Source: CAZEDM01 sp964511075
GTDB taxonomy: Bacteria; Zixibacteria; MSB-5A5; RBG-16-43-9
Direction: 5' to 3'
Assembly: GCA_964511075.1 (NCBI GenBank)
Contig: CAZEDM010000005.1
Location: 1-64,000 of the forward strand
DNA: 64,000 nucleotides
A program made the position numbers and the translations under genes. Position 1 is the stretch's first letter. Each line of letters begins with the position of its first letter. Under the pieces are notes generated by a model, which saw only the letters and a program-made list of their open reading frames with translations, had not been told where the DNA came from and searched no databases. Shown here piece after piece: positions 1-7,718 of this stretch.

Positions 1-1619
1 TCTACTGGGGGGCCGAGAGCGAGTGGCTTGGCGACAAGCGCTACTCCGGTGACCGAGAACTCGAAAATCCCCTCGCTGCCGTGCAGATGGGCCTGATCTA
101 CGTCAACCCGGACCCGCTCGCCGCGGCCAAAGATATCCGCGAGGTCTTCGCTCGTATGGCGATGAACGACGAGGAGACGGTGGCACTCATCGCGGGTGGC
201 CACGCTTTCGGCAAGACCCACGGTGCCGGCGATGCGAAACATGTTGGGCCTGAGCCAGAAGCTGCAGGTATCGAGGAGCAAGGTCTCGGCTGGAAGAGCA
301 GCTTTGGCACGGGCAAAGGCGCTGACACGATCAGCAGCGGTCTGGAAGTCACCTGGACCAACACGCCAACGAAGTGGAGTAACAACTTCTTCAGGATCCT
401 GTTTAAATATGAATGGGAACTGATCAAGAGTCCGGCTGGTGCGTACCAGTGGAAGCCTAAGGGTGGCGCAGGCGCCGGCACGATTCCAGATGCGCACGAC
501 CAATCAAAGCGTCACGCGCCATCCATGCTGACCACGGATCTTGCTCTGCGGTTCGATCCGGTTTACGAGAAAATATCAAGGCGCTTCTTCGAGAACCCGG
601 ACCAGTTAGCAGATGCGTTCGCCCGGGCGTGGTTCAAGTTGACACACCGCGATATGGGCCCGCGCACACGCTATCTCGGGCCGGAGGTTCCGGCAGAGGA
701 GCTCATCTGGCAAGACCCCATCCCTGCAGTTAATCACAAACTGATTGAGGCACAGGACATCGCCTCCCTCAAGGGCAAGATCCTGGCTTCAGGGCTGTCT
801 ATCTCGGAGTTGGTTTCGACCGCCTGGGCCTCGGCGTCCACCTTCCGTGGCTCTGATAAGCGCGGTGGTGCCAACGGTGCCCGCATTCGTCTGGCGCCGC
901 AGAAGGATTGGGAAGTCAACCAGCCCGTCCAGCTGGCGAAGGTGCTCAAGACCTTAGAGGGCATCCAGAGTGCGTTCGACAGCGCGCAGTCCGATGGCAA
1001 GAAGGTATCACTGGCTGACCTGATCGTTCTGGCCGGTTGCGCGGGCATCGAGCAGGCTGCAAAGAATGCCGGTCACCAGGTGACGGTTCCCTTCACGCCG
1101 GGACGCATGGACGCCTTGCAGGAGCAAACCGACGTGGTCTCCTTCGGCGTGCTCGAGCCGATCGCGGACGGCTTTCGCAACTACCTCAAGACCAAGTTCT
1201 CTGTATCGGCCGAGGAACTGCTGGTCGACCGGGCGCAATTGCTGACGCTGACCGCTCCTGAGATGACGGTTCTCATTGGCGGCCTGCGAGTCCTGAATAC
1301 CAATTTCGGCCAGACCCAACACGGCGTCTTCACCCAGCGCCCCGGGAAGCTGACCAACGACTTCTTCGTGAACCTGCTCGACATGAGTACGGAGTGGAAG
1401 GCAACCTCGGAAGACGGTGACGTATTCGAGGGTCGTGATCGCGCAACGGGGGAACTCAAGTGGACCGACACCCGTGTCGACTTAATCTTTGGTTCGAACT
1501 CCCAGCTCCGGGCTCTGGCGGAAGTCTACGCATGTGAGGATTCCCAGGAGAAGTTCCTGCGCGATTTTGTCGCGGCGTGGAACAAAGTCATGAACCTTGA
1601 CCGTTTCGACCTGTCATGA
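1..1619 (+). CDS. katG: Catalase-peroxidase KatG, 5' end cut by window edge
   Basis: This is a bifunctional heme catalase-peroxidase that detoxifies hydrogen peroxide. The window begins inside the gene: the first full codon is at position 3 and the frame runs without a stop to TGA at 1617-1619, so about 200 N-terminal residues (with the distal Trp/His/Arg site) lie outside. Visible family marks are QMGLIYVNP with the Tyr of the Met-Tyr-Trp adduct, RMAMND, the proximal-heme motif GGHAFGKTHGAG (about 198-233), the whole second peroxidase-like domain, and the usual C-terminus KVMNLDRFD. The loop after IYVNP lacks about seven residues usually present. The strong G/C preference at third codon positions is unlike every other gene here and suggests a proteobacterial source. 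The internal GTG at 81 is not a real start. Confidence 0.95.
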   Translation, partial: YWGAESEWLGDKRYSGDRELENPLAAVQMGLIYVNPDPLAAAKDIREVFARMAMNDEETVALIAGGHAFGKTHGAGDAKHVGPEPEAAGIEEQGLGWKSSFGTGKGADTISSGLEVTWTNTPTKWSNNFFRILFKYEWELIKSPAGAYQWKPKGGAGAGTIPDAHDQSKRHAPSMLTTDLALRFDPVYEKISRRFFENPDQLADAFARAWFKLTHRDMGPRTRYLGPEVPAEELIWQDPIPAVNHKLIEAQDIASLKGKILASGLSISELVSTAWASASTFRGSDKRGGANGARIRLAPQKDWEVNQPVQLAKVLKTLEGIQSAFDSAQSDGKKVSLADLIVLAGCAGIEQAAKNAGHQVTVPFTPGRMDALQEQTDVVSFGVLEPIADGFRNYLKTKFSVSAEELLVDRAQLLTLTAPEMTVLIGGLRVLNTNFGQTQHGVFTQRPGKLTNDFFVNLLDMSTEWKATSEDGDVFEGRDRATGELKWTDTRVDLIFGSNSQLRALAEVYACEDSQEKFLRDFVAAWNKVMNLDRFDLS

Positions 1620-1674
1620 TCGTAGCATAAATGTCTTCGAGGGCTTCTGACAGGGCGGTGAAAAAACGGTCAGG

Positions 1675-1734
1675 TAACAAACAACCGGTTCCAGCGGACG
1701 GCGTATCGCCGCCGCTAAAGATCTCAGGCGATGC
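1675..1734. repeat. G+C-rich hairpin, attC/REP-like
   Basis: An imperfect hairpin, AGCGGACGGCG (1693-1703) / CGCCGCCGCT (1707-1716) with loop TAT and one bulged A, is flanked by TAACAAAC on the left and CTCAGGCGATGC on the right. The layout recalls integron attC sites, but the right core is degenerate and the outer arms do not pair well, so a REP-like element is equally possible. The base composition belongs with katG rather than with the DNA to the right. Confidence 0.4.
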
Positions 1735-1888
1735 TGACAGGCATAACCAGCCTGATGGCGAGGGAGTGGCTAAGGGACTGGGTCTGTGATTATTGATTCA
1801 GAAAGGATTAGAGAGTTTTAGTTGTTCGCATACTTCAGGATATTTGATTAACCGATTCGTATAATTAACAAGAGAGGAGGTAAGCAAG

Positions 1889-2941
1889 ATGAGAAATATG
1901 ACAATACTCATCATCCTGATAGGATTGTTATTTCTGATAGGAGGAGTTGCAATGTCTGAAAAAGGCGAGGTAAAGGGTAAGACATACGAAAAAGCCACTT
2001 TTGCTGGTGGCTGTTTCTGGTGTATGGAGGATGCTTTTCAGGGGGTAGAGGGTGTGGTCGAAGTCACTTCCGGATATACCGGCGGTCAAAAAGAAAATCC
2101 CACCTATGGGGAGGTAAGCACAGGAAAAACTGGCCATTATGAGGCGATCCAAATCACCTTTGACCCCTTTAAAATATCGTATGAGGAGCTGCTGAATCTC
2201 TTCTGGAGACAGATCGACCCCACGGATGAAGGAGGACAGTTTGCGGACCGGGGTTCACAGTATCGTACAGCTATCTTTTATCATAATCCGGAGCAAAAAA
2301 CCCTGGCGGAGAAATCCAAACAGGAGCTGGAAAAATCCAGAATGTTCGACAAGCCTGTAGTCACTAAGATCATACCCTTCACCAAATTCTATAAGGCAGA
2401 GGAATACCATCAGGATTACTCCCAAAAGAAAACCCTGCAGTATAAGCTATACAAAAAAGGGTCTGGTAGAGAAGATTTCATCAAGGAGAAATGGGAGGAA
2501 AAATACAGCAAACCAAAGGAAGAGGAATTGAAGAAGAAATTAACCCCCCAGCAATACCAGGTCACCCAGAATTGCGGGACCGAGGAGCCTTTCAATAATA
2601 AATACTGGGATAATAAAAAAGAAGGTATTTACGTGGATGTCGTTTCCGGCGAACCTTTGTTTTCCTCCAAGGACAAGTTCAATTCGGGCACCGGCTGGCC
2701 CAGCTTCTTCAAACCACTCGAGCCAAAAAACATCGTGGAGAAAAAAGATACCAGCTTGGGAATGATAAGAACCGAAGTAAAAAGCAAATACGGGGATTCG
2801 CATCTAGGTCATCTGTTCGATGATGGACCAGCACCCACCGGGTTAAGATACTGCATCAACTCCGCCTCGTTAAGGTTCATTCCCAAGGAGGACCTGGAAA
2901 AGGAAGGTTACGGAGAATACAAAAAGCTGTTCGAGAAATAG
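1889..2941 (+). CDS. msrAB: Peptide-methionine (S/R)-S-oxide reductase MsrAB fusion
   Basis: The enzyme reduces both epimers of methionine sulfoxide in oxidised proteins. A hydrophobic N-terminus (residues 4-21) suggests export or membrane anchoring. The MsrA domain follows, with catalytic GCFWC at residues 41-45, and then the MsrB domain from about 215, with GTGWPSF and catalytic Cys in RYCINSASLRF (about residue 322). The zinc-binding CxxC pairs of many MsrB proteins are absent (DVVSGEPLF). The Cys often found in SGCGWPSF is Thr here, so the Cys in QNCGTEEPF may act as resolving Cys (inference). The start is well supported by GAGGAGG upstream, and TATAAT at 1860-1865 could be the -10 box. 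A TPR gene follows closely. Confidence 0.95.
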   Translation: MRNMTILIILIGLLFLIGGVAMSEKGEVKGKTYEKATFAGGCFWCMEDAFQGVEGVVEVTSGYTGGQKENPTYGEVSTGKTGHYEAIQITFDPFKISYEELLNLFWRQIDPTDEGGQFADRGSQYRTAIFYHNPEQKTLAEKSKQELEKSRMFDKPVVTKIIPFTKFYKAEEYHQDYSQKKTLQYKLYKKGSGREDFIKEKWEEKYSKPKEEELKKKLTPQQYQVTQNCGTEEPFNNKYWDNKKEGIYVDVVSGEPLFSSKDKFNSGTGWPSFFKPLEPKNIVEKKDTSLGMIRTEVKSKYGDSHLGHLFDDGPAPTGLRYCINSASLRFIPKEDLEKEGYGEYKKLFEK

Positions 2942-2979
2942 AAATGTTATCATCCCTTAACTTTAAAAGGACAGGTGAT

Positions 2980-3975
2980 ATGAGCAGATCAAATTTGGTT
3001 AGGACGCTCTTGGTATGTTTCTTCCTTGGGGGAACAGCCTTCAGCACTCAAGCTCAATATCCTGTGAGAAAGGAGCCCGATATGTCAGCTGAGGCCTTTC
3101 TGGATAAGGCAGACAGTCTTTTCAACAGCAGGGAATATGATGCCTCGCGTGAGATTTACAGACAAGCGATGGATCAGGCAAAAGCAAACAGAGAAAATTC
3201 CCAGTTGACTGAAGCTTATGCTATGATTGCCCGGACTTACCTGATCTCGGACAAAAAAGAGGAAGGCCGTCCCTGGATAAAGAGAGCCGAAGAAATTACC
3301 AACCCCCAGGAACCTCTTGGCTGGTCCAGATATTTAGGCGTGCGTGGGAGGTTCGAGTGGCAGGATAATCAACTGGATAAAGCCACAGAAACCTTCAAGG
3401 ATATGTACCGGTACTGCAGTGAACATAAACTCCATGAACGGGCAGTGGATGCGGCTCATATGGTGGCTATAACCGGAACCAAGGAAGAGCAGATCGAATG
3501 GGGCAGGAAAGGGATCAAGGAAGCAGAGGAAGGTAAGGTCTACCGATGGCTGGGACCATTATGGAATAATTTAGGTTTAACCTATGAGGATATGGGTAAA
3601 TATAAGGAATCGCTTGAGGCTTACCTCAAAGCCCGCGAATACCACTGGCGTTATGGTGACGAGAAAAACAAGCTCATCGCAGACTGGGCAGTGGGTCATG
3701 CTTACCGTCTGAATGGGGATAATTCAAATGCAGAGAGATGGCTTCGGCCGGTATTAGCCTGGTGCGAAAGGATTGATGAAGTTGAATTCGAAGGGTTAAC
3801 CTATAGAGAATTTGGTGAAATCGCACTTTCCGGAGCAAATTCCGGCCAAGCCCTTTCCTATTTCTTGAAAGCCGAGGAAAAGCTAAAGCGTGCAGGTATG
3901 CCTGAATGGGATTCTGCAGGGTTTGCCAAGCTTCAAAAGCGGATCGCCGAATTAAAAGCCAAAGTGGAAAAATAA
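2980..3975 (+). CDS. Exported tetratricopeptide-repeat protein
   Basis: The function is not recognised beyond the fold. The chosen ATG gives a clean signal peptide (basic SRSNLVR, hydrophobic LLVCFFLGGTAF, cleavage near TQAQ). An ATG 12 codons upstream would bury it. The mature part is a series of degenerate TPR units; the clearest reads NNLGLTYEDMGKYKESLEAY, preceded by units around ADSLFNSREYDASREIY and AMIARTYLISDKKEEG. Such proteins usually act as periplasmic scaffolds. It lies just downstream of msrAB and may be cotranscribed. No catalytic motif is visible. Confidence 0.75.
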   Translation: MSRSNLVRTLLVCFFLGGTAFSTQAQYPVRKEPDMSAEAFLDKADSLFNSREYDASREIYRQAMDQAKANRENSQLTEAYAMIARTYLISDKKEEGRPWIKRAEEITNPQEPLGWSRYLGVRGRFEWQDNQLDKATETFKDMYRYCSEHKLHERAVDAAHMVAITGTKEEQIEWGRKGIKEAEEGKVYRWLGPLWNNLGLTYEDMGKYKESLEAYLKAREYHWRYGDEKNKLIADWAVGHAYRLNGDNSNAERWLRPVLAWCERIDEVEFEGLTYREFGEIALSGANSGQALSYFLKAEEKLKRAGMPEWDSAGFAKLQKRIAELKAKVEK

Positions 3976-4022
3976 TCAGGAGTTTCTAAAGTTATCTGAA
4001 TATGAAACAGATCGAGAAGTCC

Positions 4023-4051
4023 TTGACTCTTAACGATATAATCTATATCTT
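4023..4051 (+). promoter_or_regulatory. Putative sigma-70 promoter for methyltransferase gene
   Basis: TTGACT (4023-4028) is followed after 17 bases by TATCTT (4046-4051). A small hairpin GGAGCATAAAGCTCC lies between this and the ATG at 4087. Confidence 0.4.
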
Positions 4052-4086
4052 AGGAGCATAAAGCTCCTTACATACTCAACTGTCAG

Positions 4087-4827
4087 ATGGAGACGATCTT
4101 GCGATTTGACAATGTATATGACGATGCCAAACGTGCGCAGGCCTATGCTAAATTAGAGTTCCCGGGAACGTATTATCTTGCCTACCGGGATCTGCCCCAG
4201 ATCATATCCGAACATGTCAGAGGGAGAAAAGCCCTGGATTTCGGCTGCGGCACAGGACGTTCCACCAGATTTCTGAAAAAAATTGGATTTGACACTACTG
4301 GCGTTGACATAGCCGGGGATATGCTCAAACAGGCAAATGTAAGAGACCCACAAGGGGATTATCGTCTTGTCAAAGACAACAGCCTGAGCCAGCTCAAGCA
4401 CGAAACCTACGACCTTGTATTGTCTGCCTTCACCTTTGACAATATACCCACGAAGGATAAGAAGGTTGCGCTGTTCAGGGAACTGGGGAGTCTTCTGAGG
4501 GGTGAGGGAAAGATAGTGAACTTGGTCTCGTCCCCTGAAATCTATACACACGAGTGGGCTTCCTTTACCACTAAGGATTTCCCGCAAAACCGAAACGCAA
4601 AAAGTGGAGACAGGGTCAAAATAATAATGACTGACGTGGAGGATCAAAGACCTGTTGAAGACATCCTCTGGACAGATGAAGCTTATCAAGAAGCCTATAA
4701 AGAAGCAGGATTGGAACTGGTCAAGACGTATAAGCCCTTAGCCAAGGATAATGAGCCGTATAAGTGGGTGAATGAGACCAGAATTGCCCCCTGGGTGATC
4801 TACCTATTGAAAAAGCGGAAGCACTAA
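4087..4827 (+). CDS. Class I SAM-dependent methyltransferase
   Basis: This is a Rossmann-fold methyltransferase of unknown substrate. Motif I, LDFGCGTGRSTRFL, binds S-adenosylmethionine near residues 50-63. It is followed by an acidic residue at the end of strand 2 (TGVDIAGDML) and the motif around YDLVLSAFTFDNIPT. Its length of 246 residues is typical of methyltransferase domain 11/25 proteins. It stands alone between a TPR gene and pruA, with its own possible promoter. No strong ribosome-binding site is seen before the ATG, so the start is less certain. Confidence 0.85.
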   Translation: METILRFDNVYDDAKRAQAYAKLEFPGTYYLAYRDLPQIISEHVRGRKALDFGCGTGRSTRFLKKIGFDTTGVDIAGDMLKQANVRDPQGDYRLVKDNSLSQLKHETYDLVLSAFTFDNIPTKDKKVALFRELGSLLRGEGKIVNLVSSPEIYTHEWASFTTKDFPQNRNAKSGDRVKIIMTDVEDQRPVEDILWTDEAYQEAYKEAGLELVKTYKPLAKDNEPYKWVNETRIAPWVIYLLKKRKH

Positions 4828-5025
4828 AGTAAGTCAAAAACTCCTGACCTTCAAATCCGCTCATATACATCATTACTTACAAGAAAATCCTTGAAAAATT
4901 TATTTTAAGAGTTAAATTAACAAACCTGAGGCAAGGATATTCATTTCAACACCTCAATGACTCTTCACGTATGGAGAGGAATAAAACAGTATGGTAAACC
5001 CTTAATACATTTTGGAGGATAAAAT

Positions 5026-6654
5026 ATGCAAAGCTTTCGTATACCTCAGCCGGTTAACGAGCCGGTCTATAGTTATGCTCCCGGCTCAAAGGAGCGGGAG
5101 AAGCTGAAAAACGCTTTGAATGAGCTGAAGTCCAGGCAGATCGAAGTGCCCTTGGTAATCGACGGCAAGGAGATTCGCACTGAGAAGAAAGTCAAAATGA
5201 CCGCCCCGCATGACCATAATCTGGTTTTGGGTTATGCCTATCACGGCAGTAAAAAAGAGATACAGGCAGCAATTGACTACGCACTAAAGGCTCAGAAGAC
5301 CTGGGCAGCTCTTCCTGGCGAGCAGCGTGCTGCCATTTTCCTGAAAGCAGCTGATTTACTTGCCGGACCCTATCGCTATATTATGAACGCTGCCACCATG
5401 CTGGCGCATTCCAAGAATCCCTTTCAGGCAGAGATAGATGCGGTGTGTGAGCTGGCTGATTTCTTCAGGTTCAATGCCTATTATATGCAGATGATAGCCG
5501 ATATCCAGCCGAACAACCCTGACCCCGCTATCTGGAATCGCCTGGAATACAGGCCCTTAGAGGGATTTATTTTTGCCGTCACTCCGTTTAATTTCGTTTC
5601 TATTAACGGTAATCTACCCACTGCCCCTGCAATGTGGGGAAATGTGGCAATCTGGAAACCAGCCAGGAGCGTGCTTTACACCTCGCACTTTCTTATGAAG
5701 ATATTTATCGAAGCGGGCCTGCCGCCAGGCGTAATTAATTTTGTTACCGGTAACTCATCCGAGATCAGCGAGGTTGTCCTGAACAATGAGAACTTAGCTG
5801 GAATCCATTTCACCGGCTCCACCGCTGTTTTCCAGGGTATGTGGAAGACCACCGGGCAGAATATCGACAGATACAAATCATATCCCAGAGTCGTGGGAGA
5901 GACCGGGGGAAAGGATTTCATCTTCGTGCACAATTCCGCAGTCCCTTCTCAGGTCGCCACAGCTATCACCAGGGGTGCTTTCGAATACCAGGGACAGAAA
6001 TGCTCAGCCGCATCCAGGGCTTATATACCCAGATCACTCTGGCCGGAGATAAAGGAGATACTTTCAAAGCAGATCAAGGAAATCAAGATGGGTGACCCCT
6101 GTGATTTCACCAACTTTATGAATGCTATTATCGATAAGGGTGCCTTCGACAGTATAAAATCGTATATCGACTATGCCAAAAACGCCTCCGATGCCAAGAT
6201 CATCATAGGTGGTAACTGCGATGATTCCAAAGGCTATTTCATCGACGCCACGGTGATCGAAACCACCAATCCCAAATTCAAGACTATGCAGGAGGAGATC
6301 TTCGGTCCGGTGATGACTATTTATGTTTATGAGGACTCGGATTTCGAAAAGACTTTGCATCTGTGTGACGAGACCTCTCCTTATGCCTTGACCGGTGCAA
6401 TCTTTGCCACTGACCGGAAAGCTGTAGAAGTTGCTACAGATATCTTACGCTACGCCGCAGGAAACTTCTACATCAACGATAAGCCCACCGGAGCAGTGGT
6501 CGGGCAGCAGCCCTTTGGAGGGGCGAGAGCTTCCGGCACAAACGACAAAGCCGGCGCCCTGCACAATATGATAAGGTGGACCTCACCCCGTGCCATCAAG
6601 GAGAACTTCCTGCCGCCAACTGATTTTAAGTATCCATTTATGGGAGAAGCGTAA
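5026..6654 (+). CDS. pruA: L-glutamate gamma-semialdehyde (P5C) dehydrogenase
   Basis: The enzyme oxidises glutamate-5-semialdehyde, in equilibrium with 1-pyrroline-5-carboxylate, to glutamate using NAD+, the second step of proline catabolism. The 542-residue length matches the stand-alone P5CDH family. The aldehyde-dehydrogenase core shows TPFNFVSINGNLP, the nucleotide-binding FTGSTAVF, the general-base Glu in VVGETGGKDF, and the catalytic Cys (about residue 326) in GQKCSAASRAY. The C-terminal FGGARASGTNDKAG is the usual P5CDH signature. A strong site, TTTTGGAGGATAAAAT, precedes the ATG. Proline dehydrogenase is not in the window, so the PutA-type fusion is not used. The gene is monocistronic with a strong terminator after it. 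Confidence 0.95.
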   Translation: MQSFRIPQPVNEPVYSYAPGSKEREKLKNALNELKSRQIEVPLVIDGKEIRTEKKVKMTAPHDHNLVLGYAYHGSKKEIQAAIDYALKAQKTWAALPGEQRAAIFLKAADLLAGPYRYIMNAATMLAHSKNPFQAEIDAVCELADFFRFNAYYMQMIADIQPNNPDPAIWNRLEYRPLEGFIFAVTPFNFVSINGNLPTAPAMWGNVAIWKPARSVLYTSHFLMKIFIEAGLPPGVINFVTGNSSEISEVVLNNENLAGIHFTGSTAVFQGMWKTTGQNIDRYKSYPRVVGETGGKDFIFVHNSAVPSQVATAITRGAFEYQGQKCSAASRAYIPRSLWPEIKEILSKQIKEIKMGDPCDFTNFMNAIIDKGAFDSIKSYIDYAKNASDAKIIIGGNCDDSKGYFIDATVIETTNPKFKTMQEEIFGPVMTIYVYEDSDFEKTLHLCDETSPYALTGAIFATDRKAVEVATDILRYAAGNFYINDKPTGAVVGQQPFGGARASGTNDKAGALHNMIRWTSPRAIKENFLPPTDFKYPFMGEA

Positions 6655-6693
6655 AACCCCTGCTCAGGATTTCATTTTTAATAACCTCTCCTT

Positions 6694-6727
6694 TATCCCC
6701 TCCTCAAAAAGGAGGGGATATTTTTTT
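6694..6727 (+). terminator. Rho-independent terminator after pruA
   Basis: An 11-bp perfect stem TATCCCCTCCT / AGGAGGGGATA with loop CAAAA is followed by seven T residues. It lies 40 bases after the pruA stop. Confidence 0.9.
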
Positions 6728-6833
6728 GCCCTCTCACCGCAGGAGAGGTAAGGGCAAGATCATCTCCTCTCTTTACCAGGAAGAAATCAGGTTGAAAATC
6801 TCGCCGGAGGCGAGGTCCTCAACCTCTTTTCAC

Positions 6834-6861
6834 TTGACAAAACTAAAAATTCACATAATGT
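6834..6861 (+). promoter_or_regulatory. Sigma-70 promoter for methyltransferase gene
   Basis: A consensus -35 box TTGACA (6834-6839), a 16-base spacer and TAATGT (6856-6861) lie about 50 bases upstream of the ATG at 6910. Confidence 0.6.
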
Positions 6862-6909
6862 AATCATTTTAGCTTAACCAACTGACCATCTCAAAAAAGA
6901 GGTGTTAAG

Positions 6910-7665
6910 ATGAAAAAAGAATCCGAGTGGTGGCATGATTTTTTCCCTGCGTTTCGTTTTGTTTTTAACAGGGTTTCAAAAAAGAGTACCAATGCCCAGG
7001 TTAATTATATAATCAAAAAGCTCAATCTTTCATCTGGTAAAAAATTTCTGGACTGCCCCTGCGGTATAGGCAGGATTGCCCTGCCCTTAGCCAGAAAAGG
7101 AGTAAAGGTAACCGGAGTTGACATCACCCCCTCCTACCTGGAAGAGTTTGAGAAAAAAGTCAAAAGGCTCGGTTTGAAGATTAAACTGGTTTGCTGCGAT
7201 ATGCGACGGATTAATTTTAGGAACCAGTTCGATGCTTGTGCCAATATCTGGACCTCATTCGGTTATTTTGAGAAAGAATCAGATAATCTTCTGGTTTTAA
7301 GGAAAATGTATCAGGCGCTCAAGCCTGGCGGAAAATTTATGTTGCATCTTATAAACCGCGACTGGATCATAGCAAATTTTTCCCCCAGTGATTGGTTTCA
7401 GACAGGTAAGGTGAAAGTATTAGAAAAAAGAGATTTCGACTATGACACCTCTACTTCACGCAGTATCTGGTATTTCGTGAAAAATGGAAAGGAGACCTCC
7501 CACGAGGTGAAAATACGGATGTATTCCTACCACGAGCTAATCGCTATGTTCAAATCAGCCGGGTTTGTTGATATTCAGGGATATGGCTCGGTGAAGGATG
7601 AGCCTATAACCCGGGATTCAGGGATGATGTTCATAATCGGAGCCAAACTCAAGCGTGGAAGGTAG
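6910..7665 (+). CDS. Class I SAM-dependent methyltransferase
   Basis: This second stand-alone methyltransferase is of unknown target. SAM-binding motif I is FLDCPCGIGRIALPLA (about residues 43-58), followed by TGVDITPSYLEEF and CCDMRRINF, the pattern of the methyltransferase-25 group. It resembles the protein at 17113-17883 more than the one at 4087-4827. A good site AAAAGAGGTGTTAAG precedes the ATG. It has its own promoter and terminator, so it is a one-gene unit. Confidence 0.87.
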   Translation: MKKESEWWHDFFPAFRFVFNRVSKKSTNAQVNYIIKKLNLSSGKKFLDCPCGIGRIALPLARKGVKVTGVDITPSYLEEFEKKVKRLGLKIKLVCCDMRRINFRNQFDACANIWTSFGYFEKESDNLLVLRKMYQALKPGGKFMLHLINRDWIIANFSPSDWFQTGKVKVLEKRDFDYDTSTSRSIWYFVKNGKETSHEVKIRMYSYHELIAMFKSAGFVDIQGYGSVKDEPITRDSGMMFIIGAKLKRGR

Positions 7666-7680
7666 ATCAATCGCGTAGGG

Positions 7681-7704
7681 GTGGAGTTTTTCTCCACTTT
7701 TTTT
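7681..7704 (+). terminator. Rho-independent terminator
   Basis: GTGGAG / CTCCAC with loop TTTTT is followed by seven T residues, 16 bases after the methyltransferase stop codon. Confidence 0.85.
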
Positions 7705-7718
7705 CTATAAATGTCTTT

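Noticed and set aside
98..481. Open frame on the minus strand across katG
   Set aside because: It is antisense to a clearly conserved gene, matches no family and is explained by G+C-rich codon structure.
4153..4689. 178-codon minus-strand frame inside the methyltransferase gene
   Set aside because: The plus frame has complete methyltransferase motifs. The antisense frame has no ribosome-binding site or domain.
4828..5025. Riboswitch upstream of pruA
   Set aside because: The 198-base spacer is A+T-rich but shows neither a terminator hairpin nor conserved aptamer blocks.
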